A stretch of DNA of 64,000 nucleotides, taken from Heliocidaris erythrogramma (Eukaryota > Echinodermata > Echinoidea > Camarodonta > Echinometridae). Position 1 is the stretch's first letter. Every line of letters begins with the position of its first letter. Shown here one piece after another: positions 1 through 11,191 of this stretch. The stretch spans positions 20,167,334 through 20,231,333 of the forward strand of contig CM046866.1 of the NCBI GenBank assembly GCA_025617745.1, read 5' to 3'. The position numbers and the translations under genes were made by a program. A model generated the notes under the pieces. That model was not told the origin of the DNA and did not search any database. It worked only from the letters and a program-made list of their open reading frames with translations.

Positions 1-830
1 CACCTTTATCCTTGTACCTTGATCATAGTCTCTTGAAAAAATCCCTGCTGGAATTCACTTTCCAGCAGGGATTTTTTCAAGAGAATATTTCAACAAATTA
101 GACATTATCTCTCACTTGAATCATGAAAAATAGCGATGATATTCCATTTGGACTCATTTGCAAAATTTAGAATCAGTTCTCAGAGGACAAATGCCGGTTA
201 TTAGGGGCTGTGATTTCCTTATCTCGCGATAGCACAATCGTGCACTGCCATCATGCATAACATGGATTCACTGCACAGTACGTTATCTTGTCAATGTACT
301 TTGTTTGTTCTCACACCATGCTTCGTATACACTGTACATGTTAGCACAAACAGTGCACATAGACAAGATAAGGTAGTTGTACGGTATCTACGTAGTGTAA
401 GTTCGAACAACCATACTCGGAATTAAAAAAAACCGGATTTTCGCACAGAAAAACGTACGGACGTATTTTACTCCAAAAAAAGTATTAATACGTTAAAAAC
501 GTACTACTTGGCAGTTCTATATATGTGACCAATTTTGAAGCCTATTTAATGAACAATATTTTCAATTGGTATGAGGATTTTTTTTTTTTTGGCTATTTTT
601 TTTTTTTTTACGACGGCCAATAGGGGGGGGGGGGCGCGCGCCTGTTGCGCCCCCTGGATACGCCACTGTGAATTCTCAAAACTCTTTAAAGAGGAAATAA
701 GTTGGACACATAAAATTTTCAAGGCTATTCAAAAGCAACCAAATTAGTAAAGTCTCAAGAAAATTCAGTTGGTATGTTTATGTGAAGAAAAATATGTGTA
801 CCTAGATTGTATTGAGGTACTAATAACAAC
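1..830. other. Intergenic, no gene seen
   Basis: Besides the hairpin at 29-84 there are poly-T runs (579-612), a G run at 625-634, and an end-like tract ggatacgccactg near 658-669 that resembles a hAT-type terminus. No coding pattern is visible. Confidence 0.5.
29..84. repeat. Perfect 24-bp inverted repeat, 8-base loop
   Basis: Bases 29-52 and 61-84 are exact reverse complements around the loop 53-60. The arms include TCTCTTGAAAAAATCCCTGC. It could be a foldback fragment, a transposon end, or a small hairpin RNA source. No further context is visible. Confidence 0.85.
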
Positions 831-955
831 CAGGGGCGTCGATTATGCAATGGCAGTTGCCCCCCCCCCCCCCGATAATATTGATAGGGCAAATATATCA
901 TTTTGCCCCCCCCCCCCCCCCCCCCCCCCATCCCAAAAACGGATTGACACCCCTG
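831..955. mobile_element. Tiny hAT-like MITE filled with poly-C tracts
   Basis: Ends are CAGGGGCGTC and GACACCCCTG, a near-perfect inverted pair. The flanks ataacaac and atagcaat agree at 6 of 8 bases, as an aged 8-bp target duplication would. The interior is mostly C runs (861-873, 906-929). Confidence 0.5.
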
Positions 956-2386
956 ATAGCAATCTTTCTCTTACAGCATAGACCTACCATGCAAAACTGG
1001 AGCAGCTAAGAATTTATTTGTTCCTCTCAGAATTTGTCTTCATTCTCAGCGGTAAGCCTTCATCTTCATCATCATCTGTAAAATAGATGAAGGAGAGTCG
1101 TGTAGAGAAGCATTATTATGTATTAAGAAAAAAAATGAGATACGCTCATCCTCACCCTCGTGATCTTTTCAAAGAGGATAAATACTAACTGCATGTACAA
1201 TCCATCCTAAAATATTTGTGGAATTTAATAAAAGTGTAATGTATTCAACCATCTTATTTTGTTTTGTTTCTGTTTGCATTAATTAATGAAATGTTTCATA
1301 TAATAATTAAGGTGGACTAAAAATTATATTTATACTGACATCACCCTGAACATTCCCTAAAGATCTCATAATTGATTTTTAAAGACACTAAAACAGCTAA
1401 CTTAATATTACACTGAAGAAAACAGATCTCAGTGGTGGATAAAGGAAAAGGACAAATGAAATGTCCATTCTCTCAGAATTCTTTTGTTGTTGTTGCTGTT
1501 TTGGTTGGACAATGTAAACTAAAAACTCCCCCCCCCCCCCCCCCTCCCAAGTAAACCGATTCTGGATCCACTACCATTACCAGACCTATATTTTTTAGCT
1601 GTAATACCCTGTGGTAACTCCTTGGTATTATTAGGTCTAGGTCCAACTAGTTAGGTCTAGACCTACCTGTTTATTTCTCACGTCTCATCAAAGTCTTTTA
1701 TAGTAGGATTTTCCACTTCATCCGGCACCTCCAACAGTTGTTGAGTTATGTAGACCTCTAACATTAGGCTCCATTAGTTCAAGTAGATCAGCCACAAGTT
1801 CGTTCCTTGCCAAGTTTATCTGAGGGCAATCAAAGTCAACATGAGACTAATGAATGTGATTACTGAAAGTCACTGAGTGAAACAACAAAGGCCATCCATA
1901 TGATATATTACTCTGTGGAGATGTATTATTATCTCTCATTAAAAGTGCTTTGATTCTGGTCTACAAATAGTAGAATCAAGACTAAATATGAACCCACTCT
2001 CTCTCTCTTGAAATTAAAAAAAAATAAAACATCATCATGCTTGCCTTTGAGTTTGACCTTGTCTCAAGTTTGTGAAAAGTTACAAGTTACAAATACATTT
2101 ATCATTATGGTTAACGCTAGGGCCTAACTTTGTTAATGTTAGGCCTAAGTTAGACCTATTTTGATCTATCTTAGAAGACGATATTATTAGGCAAACCCGG
2201 AGAATAGGGGCCGGTCTGCGCGTGCTGTATTCATTTGTGTGCAAGCAAATGTAGCCCAGCGGCGGCGGCGGCGGCGGCGGCGACGATCTTGTACCAGATT
2301 CAGCGATGAAACATTTGCGAGTTTGACTCCATTTCTGGCCAAAATCGTTATGATTTTCATCAAACAACTACAAATCTGAAAGTCAA
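956..2386. other. Intergenic, simple repeats only
   Basis: I see no gene. There is a C run at 1529-1544 near hAT-like end motifs, and a (GGC)n run at 2261-2282. Short open frames here are low-complexity. Confidence 0.5.
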
Positions 2387-2590
2387 GGCATTATCGTGAA
2401 ATAGTCCCCGCTTCAAAAAAATCTAAGTTTTTTTAGGATTAGGATTAGGGTTAGGGTTTAGGATTAGGGTTAGGTTTTAGGGTTAGGGTTAGGGTTTAGG
2501 ATTAGGATTAGGGTTAGGGTAGGGTTTAGGATTAGGGTTAGGGTTAGGGTTAGGGTTAGGGTATGGTGGGGACTATATCACGATTATGCC
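2387..2590. mobile_element. 204-bp inverted-repeat element carrying telomere-like repeats
   Basis: Bases 2387-2409 and 2568-2590 are 23-bp inverted repeats with two mismatches, starting GGCATTATCGTG on the left and ending CACGATTATGCC on the right. Between them, 2433-2562 is a degenerate TTAGGG array with TTAGGTTTT, TTTAGGA and GTAGGG variants. A CAA triplet abuts each end (2384-2386, 2591-2593), which could be a 3-bp target duplication or chance. Confidence 0.75.
2433..2562 (+). repeat. Interstitial TTAGGG-type array
   Basis: About 20 units of the animal telomere hexamer and its variants. The variants and unique DNA on both sides argue for an interstitial array, not a chromosome end. Confidence 0.9.
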
Positions 2591-3471
2591 CAAGAGGACA
2601 ATATGATTATCACAGCATTAATTACTTGATTTGAAATATATTTGGAATTTGTTTTGAACTTGATTTTGAACTTGATTAGGCCTATGATTACAACTTGTTA
2701 CATGTGTAAAGTCATTTTTGCCTCTGCCGATCTCCGCACTGTAAAACATGGCACGCGTACGCCGACCTGCCCTATTTTGGGTTTGCCCGATATTATTTAT
2801 AGAAAAATATATCGATGATGATTATCACGACAAGAATTCCTTATGTCCCAGCCGCCTTATTTTTTCATTTTTGTTAAGTGTCCGGTCATCCGAATCTGAT
2901 CCCCCATCCATCGTCATGATCATCATCGCTCCATCCAGCATCCGAACAATTTTTTTGTAATTGAACAAATTAACGTTACAGTAAGTGAGTAACAGTAACA
3001 CTAACAGATCTCTCTATTTTTAATTTTATTACCCTGGATTGCCAAATTTGTTTCATCATCATTTCAAATAAGTTAATCTAAATTTATAACTAAAAACAAA
3101 CCTTGATTGATCCATCGTCGAGCTCCGACTCTGAGTCTACTTAGGCGGTCAGATCGAGAGAGAGAACTGTATAAATTATGTAGCAATAATGTACACGGTA
3201 TGCACACGGTACGGACATGGATCGAAATCGAATTACAGTGCAGTAGCAGCGAAATATAGCAGGAAAACGTTAGCAACCTCACAAATACATATTATTGTAT
3301 AGTAAAGTAAAATGATAAATTATAACCATTTTAATCTTTTTTCTCTTGAAAATTATAAAAATCATTCAACAATATTATTGAACATAACATCTTATTTTAA
3401 CATTTTAATTCAAATGTTTTTGAAAGTATAAATTGAAAAAAAATCAAATCTACAATCTACCTAAAAACCTC
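2591..3471. other. Intergenic, nothing recognised
   Basis: AT-rich DNA with short unlinked open frames only. I see no conserved coding pattern, RNA gene or repeat structure. Confidence 0.4.
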
Positions 3472-5683
3472 GGTTGAGGCTATGTTGGCGTCATTTGGGC
3501 AGCTATTGAACGAGCAATTATGAATATTCATAAGTACGGGCGCGCCGCGCTAATTTAATCGCGCTCGCTCTGATCTCGATCTCAAATGCCAAAATTACGC
3601 CAATAATGCTGGAATCGCGCCAGTCTCACTGTACTTTGTCAAATATGAAACAAGAAGAAAATGAAAAGTCGGATTTTATTTTTTTAAAAACATTTATCGA
3701 TATCTTATGGGTTGGATATCATTTTGTACATTGAATCTCACAATATGACACCTTTATTTCCATTCTTTTAGGTGATTTCAATTGTAAAAACAAAGAAATG
3801 CCAAAATTACGCCAATAATGCTGGAATCCGCCAGTCTTAATGTACTTTGTCAAATATGAAACAAGAAGAAAATGAAAGGTCGGATTTTATTTTTTTTTAA
3901 ACATTTATCGATATCTTATGGGTTGGATATCATTTTGTACATTTTATCTCACAATATGACACCTTTATTTCCATTCTTTTAGGTGATTTCAATTGTAAAA
4001 ACAAAGAAATGCCAAAATTACGCCAATAATGCTGGAATCGCGCCAGTCTTACTGTACTTTGTCAAATATGAAACAATAACAAAATGAAAAGTCGGAAAAG
4101 TTCTATTCGTTTACATTTATTGATATCTTATGGGTTGGATATCATTTTGTACATTAAATCTCACAATATGACACTTTTATTTCCATTCTTTTAGGTGATT
4201 CCAATTGTAAAAACAAAGAAATGCCAAAATTACGCCAATAATGCTGGAATCGCGCCAGTCTCACTGTACTTTGTCAAATATGAAACAAGAAGAAAATGAA
4301 AAGTCGGAATTTTTTTTTTTTTAAACATTTATCGATATCTTATGGGTTGGATATCATTTTGTACATTAAATCTCACAATATGACACCTTTATTTCCATTC
4401 TTTTAGGTGATTTCAATTGTAAAAACAAAGAAATGCCAAAATTACGCCAATAATGCTGGAATCGCGCCAGTCTTACTGTACTTTGTCAAATATGAAACAA
4501 GAAGAAAATGAAAAGTCGGAAAAGTTCTATCTGTTTACATTTATTGATATTTTAAGGGTTGGATATCATTTTGTACATTTTATCTCACAATATGACACCT
4601 TTATTTCCATTCTTTTAGGTGATTTCAATTGTAAAAACAAAGAAATGCCAAAATTACGCCAATAATGCTGGAATCGCGCCAGTCTTACTGTACTTTGTCA
4701 AATATGAAACAAGAAGAAAATGAAAAGTCGGAAAAGTTCTATCTGTTTACATTTATTGATATTTTAAGGGTTGGATATCATTTTGTACATTAAATCTCAC
4801 AATATGACACCTTTATTTCCATTCTTTTAGGTGATTTCAATTGTAAAAACAAAGAAATGCCAAAATTACGCCAATAATGCTGGAATCGCGCCAGTCTTAC
4901 TGTACTTTGTCAAATATGAAACAAGAAGAAAATGAAAAGTCGGAAAAGTTCTATCTGTTTACATTTATTGATATTTTAAGGGTTGGATATCATTTTGTAC
5001 ATTAAATCTCACAATATGACACCTTTATTTCCATTCTTTTAGGTGATTTCAATTGTAAAAACAAAGAAATGCCAAAATTACGCCAATAATGCTGGAATCG
5101 CGCCAGTCTTACTGTATTTTGTCAAATATGAAACAAGAAGAAAATGAAAAGTCGGAAAAGTTCTATCTGTTTACATTTATTGATATTTTAAGGGTTGGAT
5201 ATCATTTTGTACATTTTATCTCACAATATGACACCTTTATTTCCATTCTTTTAGGTGATTTCAATTGTAAAAACAAAGAAATGCCAAAATTACGCCAATA
5301 ATGCTGGAATCGCGCCAGTCTTACTGTACTTTGTCAAATATGAAACAAGAAGAAAATGAAAAGTCGGAAAAGTTCTATCTGTTTACATTTATTGATATTT
5401 TAAGGGTTGGATATCATTTTGTACATTGAATCTCACAATATGACACCTTTATTTCCATTCTTTTAAGTGATTTCAATTGTAAAAACAAAGAAATGCCAAA
5501 ATTACGCCAATAATCCTGGAATCGCGCCAAACTAACTGTCTAACCAATATTCGAAGTCCTGGTAGGTATTCTCACGCACCTCGATGCATCATGTACAATC
5601 TCTATGGAAGAGAGCGCGCGCGCGGAATCCGAGCTCATGAATAATAATGAGGGTGCCCAAATCACGCCAACATAGCCTCAACC
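3472..5683. mobile_element. 2.2-kb TIR element with 9-bp target duplication and internal satellite
   Basis: Terminal inverted repeats 3472-3500 and 5655-5683 match at 28 of 29 bases (left starts GGTTGAGGCTATGTTGGCG). They are bounded exactly by the 9-bp direct repeat AAAAACCTC at 3463-3471 and 5684-5692. Weaker inverted similarity continues inward through the GCGCGC-rich segments. The interior is a tandem array. No transposase frame is present, so it is non-autonomous. A 9-bp duplication fits Mutator-like or Merlin-like elements; which one cannot be decided here. Confidence 0.88.
3584..5530 (+). repeat. Tandem array, nine 212-bp units plus a partial
   Basis: Units begin at 3584, 3796, 4007, 4219, 4431, 4643, 4855, 5067 and 5279, with a partial at 5491. 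Each starts AAATGCCAAAATTACGCCAA. Units 5-9 are nearly identical; the first four vary in a poly-T stretch. Open frames of 70 codons seen twice here are the same repeat unit. Confidence 0.95.
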
Positions 5684-5692
5684 AAAAACCTC

Positions 5693-8600
5693 TCTGAGAG
5701 AAAACGATGGTCACAGAAATTTAGCGAAGTGAACCTTCCTCATAGCAAGACTGCAAAGTGTTGCCGCCCTCTACGTTCGTTGATCAAATCCTAAACGTCA
5801 AAATGTAAGTAGGCCTATGTTATTATTTTTCCGTATGTCATAGCCGATCCCTGCATTTTCACTGCGAATTATTTTGTATTTTAAGATGAATACTATGTTT
5901 TCATGTTTTTAGGAAGGCCTATAATATGTCTCTGCTTCAGTAAAGCTCAACCGGTTTGCCTATTAGGCCTACTGTTGTTCTTTTTATTATGTTGTGGATT
6001 TATGTCGGCTAAAAGTATTAATGACAATAATTACATAATTGCAATATAATTAATCAATATCATTATAATTATATTGGTATATAAGTAGGTCCTAACTCCT
6101 ATCTATTTGAAGTGCAATATTCTAAATGGTTCACATTTGACTATCATTCCTATTCTTAAATGATTTTTCAATATCACTTTTGAATAGTTTTCTTTTTATG
6201 TAATTTGTATTTCCAAAAGCAAATTCTGTCTATATGGCCTACAGGTACGCGGCGGCGGGCGGAGTTGAGCTACATGTAGGCCTATTATACTCCTCAGACT
6301 TTTGGATATTTTGGCTCAGTAGTACGTCTGCTGACAAAATTTGGTGGAAATGGTTTACATTCTTAATGTTTGTAGATCTATTGGGGGGGGGGGGGGGTCT
6401 TTCTTTCTCTCCCCCTCTCTCTCTCTCGATCTTTCTTTTTCTTTTCTCTTTTGTAGTTTGTGTAGGTCTTTTGTGTACCTCTTTTCTGTATAATCAATGA
6501 GTTATCACAGTTCTGCGCTGCGCGAACTCCTTGGTATAGTCATAATGTAGGAAGGTCCTATTTGGAGACCCCCCTAAATTCAGAACACTGCTCAATGTAC
6601 CCCCTATCTAAGGTGAGCTCTCATTCCAACCCCATATCTCAGGACAGACACCAACCCACTCCCAAGTAAGCTGTCATACAATACCTTGGAAGGGATTTTT
6701 TTTAATGTTCAAAATGGTATCTCAGAACTCAATGCAGTCATAAGAAACCGGACAAAAATGAAAATCTCATGACATAAAAGATATTTCATAACCCTCCCCC
6801 CCCCCCTTTTTTAATTTCTCAGGTGTCGAAGAGAGAGAGAGAGAGAGAGAGAAGGAAAAACACCCCCTTTTTTACATTTCACGGGCCGGATTTTGTCGTC
6901 CAAAAATACCCCTTTACCGGAGATTTTGCGGGGAACACGCATGCGGTCCCTTCGAAGTTTTTCTATGGATCCATGCATGCAGGTGCTGGAGTGACCTCCC
7001 TGATGGACCTCTGCTGTGTGCGTTTGCCTCTCGGATATCGTCTTGAAGTGACTAGAATTGAATTTAGAAGTATTTCACCAAGAAACAGAAAGTGGTGATG
7101 CTCAATCTCGCGCACGCAAAAAAAAGAAAAGAAAAGAAGAAAGAAAGAAGGAGAAGAATTCAAGAATTCAAGAAGGAGAAGGAGAATTCAAGAAGAACTG
7201 AAGAAGAAGAAGAAGAAGAAGAAAGGAAGGAAGGAAGGAAGGAAGGAAGGATTTTAAGGGTATAAGTGGTTGGTGGATGTCTCCTTGAGCAGTGTGAACA
7301 GCGCCAGAAATTAATTAATGCTTTAAAAATAAGACATAGGATGTCCATTTACTCCAAAATTAAAAAAACAAAACAAAACAAGAGCAAAATCAGCGTTTGC
7401 TGTCTTTTAATTTGCTCTAAAATTCTTTTAAAGAGTCAATTTTCGACACTTATGCATTGCTAAATAATGTTAAAATTATGCGAGATTTTTAAAAATTATT
7501 CTAGCACTAGGCATAATGCTAGCCCAATGCTAGATGCTTATTATTAGAGTGTAGTAAGACTGAGGGTCAAAATTATGCCAAAGCCAATGCAAGGCAAAGA
7601 GCATTATTACGCCAAATGATCTGCAGCATGCACTGTACTACTGCACTAGAGCTAGCAATGCAGGCGCGGCCGGTGTAGCGGCAGATTCGGCGTGCTTCGC
7701 AAACGAACGCGTACAGTATACACGTGCGTGTGGGGTCGACGTACCGACATGCATATAGGTCGACATGGAACTGGCCTGGGGAAATACCCTCTAAATCGGG
7801 TAAGAAAATCGTGAGTTATCTATAAGGGATTCAATAATAATTTTTATGCTTCGGGTATTAAATTAATTTTTCATTGGTTGATAATCTAGAGGTACTATAT
7901 TTTAAATCAAGTTGTATAACGTAAACGACAGGCTGCTAGACAGAGCACCGCTCTGTCTCAGTCGACGCCACATGTTCTGGCGTGGGAAGAACTCTACAGT
8001 CGTGACAGTCGCAGCGCGGCCCTAACACCACCCGAAAGCTGTCGCTACCGAAGAGTCCCAGCTAAACTGTGAAATCTCGCTGTAGTCGGCGTAGAAACAA
8101 CCATGCATGACATATGAAATGAACTAGACTCTAAAGTCTAATCGTCAAATTCCAGTCTCCAGAATTATGAGAATATTGATAAGCATGATAAGAGTTGCTC
8201 TAAATGTAACTTAGAATAGAAAGATAAATGAGGAGCCATCTCTTTTTTTTTAGTCTGAAAAAGATGTTGCACTTGCACTGTTGCAGTATATTTCATATTT
8301 GCCGTCATTGCGCAAGATCAAAACTTTCATTAGTTTCAGATACGGTATATGATGACATAAATCGTACCCCGGTGTACCAAATAAAAATCAGCCATTTTGT
8401 TGAATTATTTAATTTTTTTTAGGGCTGTGTACCCTGGGTTACTAAAAAGTGGGAAATTATTTTGGTGTGATTTTTTTTGTGATGTAGGCCTAGGCCCATT
8501 TTTATCAAATTCATTGTTGTGAGTAATTATTCTATTATTGGTTTCTATTTCTTCGATTTGAAAGAGGGCTTGGGCCAGCAGGGTCATAATATTAAACACC

Positions 8601-9160
8601 ATCAGCCTGCTCTTTGTCTCCCCCCGTCACTGCACTCGCCTTCGGCTTTGGTTTTTTTAACATGATATACCAAATATGTCCCCAAAGAGGGTTAAAATGA
8701 AATTATGTTTACACACTTCAAACATGTATTTTGAGTATCAAGACTATTTATATTTTTGAGAAATGCAAATTTTGGAGCTTAATCTATCTCCATATTTAGT
8801 GGACAGACATGAACATTATGAGTTTTACAATTTTACTCCACAATATAGCATATCTTATAAATGTGATATTAAACTGATTTGTTACAAATTATATCAATGA
8901 TATATAATATTCATTTGGAATGTGCTTCAGAGATTATTTATGGAAAATTTTGAGTTTCTATCTTGAAAATTATAGATTTTACATCACTTGAAACTTAAAA
9001 ATAGCCCTAAATTTGGGGTTTGACAACTAAAAGTTTTTATTTCATATAGTAGAATGTACTTTCCTTGGGTCAAACTTATTTTATGTAAACAACTGATGAT
9101 AGATACATACAAAAAAAATTGGGAACGGGTGCATTATTTGACGATTTCCATTTGTAACAC
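5693..9160. other. Intergenic with purine-rich simple repeats
   Basis: A G run at 6385-6397, (GA)n at 6829-6854, and an AAG/GGAA-rich purine tract at 7112-7252 are visible. The rest is AT-rich without a coding pattern. The segment 7560-8110 is more GC-rich but gives no recognisable protein or RNA gene. Confidence 0.5.
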
Positions 9161-10354
9161 CCCAGACGTTTCGGACATTACATTCTGTTAACATTACAGC
9201 TTTCATCATTTTTTTATTTCCTTTCTTTTGGTATGATTGGTCTGTGACAATACTTGTTGGTAGTTAAATACTCTATCAATAATTTATTACATTTATGCAA
9301 AATGTAATCTACACAAATGCGCAGTTTAGCACATAGTTTTCTCTATCAGCCACTCAATTTGGAATCCAAGGTGTACTTACATGCACTTAAAATGTATAAT
9401 GTGATGTAAACTTGCAAGATATGAACCTAATAGCAATTGTAGTCCCTGAAATCTCTCAGAAAATTCACTTAAACTTATATTCTGTTTAGCATGTTATGAA
9501 AAACAATGTATGCGGTGTTTCGTTTCGGACGTTACATGATGTTAACATGTCGATCAGATCATAATCCAAACTTTGTTCTGAACTGAACTTAGAGCTTGTG
9601 CTTCTTAGTCTTTTGGTGGCTGATGTATGAACTTGAATGGTAATGACTTTTGGTCATCTCTAATCTAGCTTGCTGATGTCAAAGATGTGACAACCTAGGT
9701 CATCACACACTGCTTCACCAGGGGATTCTATGAGGATATTCAAAGTATTCAGAGCATAAATTAAGCTTTCTAGAAAGCTATGAAACATTATTGATACCAT
9801 AACATTTTTTTTTTTTTTTAGATTGTAGATTTGTCCAGGATCTTTTCTTTGTGTGACTTTAACAATGGTAGTCACAACATGAATAAAGAACCTATTTTCA
9901 TTTTCATAGTTTCTACAAATAAAATTGAATAATCATATAAAATCGTACTAATATCCTACTTTTTTGATACACAAGGCATGGGCGGGGCAAGCATTTGAAT
10001 AGTACAGTGAGCGTACATGTAGCTCACATTTTGGTAAATTCGAAACGAGCAAGTGAGAGAACTTCACGGAAATCTACAAAAATTTAGTTGTAATGCTTTA
10101 TTCTCGTATACTTTCTAGGAATTATTGGTGGTGTTTTTTAAGTTTTTGCTGACAGAGTTTGCTGATAGGGTAATAACCCTACAAGAAAATAATAAATGAA
10201 TGGATGGATTTGGAGAGGCTTTAGCTTATTTTTATTTCCATGTTAGAATGTTAGAATGATTGGTTTCCAATTCTATTTCACAAAATGGCATGATAAATTG
10301 TGAGGATTAAGCATTAAAAAAATCAGCTAAATAATTCAAAGTTGTAAGTAGTCC

Positions 10355-10363
<9 letters not shown>

Positions 10364-10398
<35 letters not shown>
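10364..10398. repeat. (TA)n microsatellite
   Basis: About 17 TA dinucleotides. A second TA run lies at 10621-10648, just after a GA tract and a G run (10573-10617). Confidence 0.9.
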
Positions 10399-10402
<4 letters not shown>

Positions 10403-10617
10403 GACACAGAATAAAATACTCCGTTAGACACAAAGGGTTCAATATTTCGCCTATAAGGCTTCTTCAGGAAATGATACCAAGTACAAAAAATGCACCGAGG
10501 ATGTAGTTAGTGCATAGCGCGTAATTATTGTCAAAACAACAAGCGTAAATAAACAACAGAGTCAAGGCGCGAGAAAGGGAGAGAGAGAGAGAGGGGAGAG
10601 GGGAAAGGGGGGGGGGG

Positions 10618-10654
<37 letters not shown>

Positions 10655-11191
10655 GTTTAATAGTCCCCCTATTTTAAGGTAAAAATCCATATTTCATGTA
10701 AATTTTGAGAAAATGGTTTAGCTTGGTTGTATTTTTGAAATATTTACACCACATATTCTTTTTTTGTAGACTGGGTAAAGTTAAGGTGTGTGACTGTTAT
10801 TGAACAAATACTTTAAATTGACCAAATAAACTTAAGTTTAATGACATCATTTGGGATATCCTTCATAAAAATGAAAAACTGATAAAATACAAATGCAAAA
10901 CAGTGTTAACAGTAAGATGAAAGGTTGAAAAATGGAAATCACTCCCTCTTACATCAATCTTTGCCCCTCATTTGAACTTGCTGGAGTTTAAAAATAGATG
11001 TTAAAGTAGAACTTTAATGATTTTAAATATTGGCTTAATACTTATTATTGCATAGATGGCATAAATTAAACAAGGTTATCCAAATTCAACGCTTGGAAAC
11101 ATTTGAAGTAATGATTATTATCAATTATAAAACGGTAAAATACACCCCCCGATATAGCAGCTGAAGAGCTCCTCGAACGCTGCTGAGATAT

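Noticed and set aside
769..981. Open frame rich in Pro
   Set aside because: It is made by two poly-C tracts inside a small MITE, with no other coding sign.
2080..2367. Minus-strand frame with poly-Pro
   Set aside because: The Pro run is a (GGC)n microsatellite read on the other strand. No domain is seen.
2433..2562. A true chromosome end
   Set aside because: The array is degenerate, enclosed by inverted repeats, and has unique DNA on both sides.
4453..5301. Two near-identical 70-codon open frames starting MLESRQSYC
   Set aside because: They are the same 212-bp tandem unit read twice. Units with poly-T changes break the frame, so selection on protein is unlikely.
3584..5530. CRISPR-like array
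   Set aside because: The whole 212-bp unit repeats with no unique spacers, and the DNA is eukaryotic.
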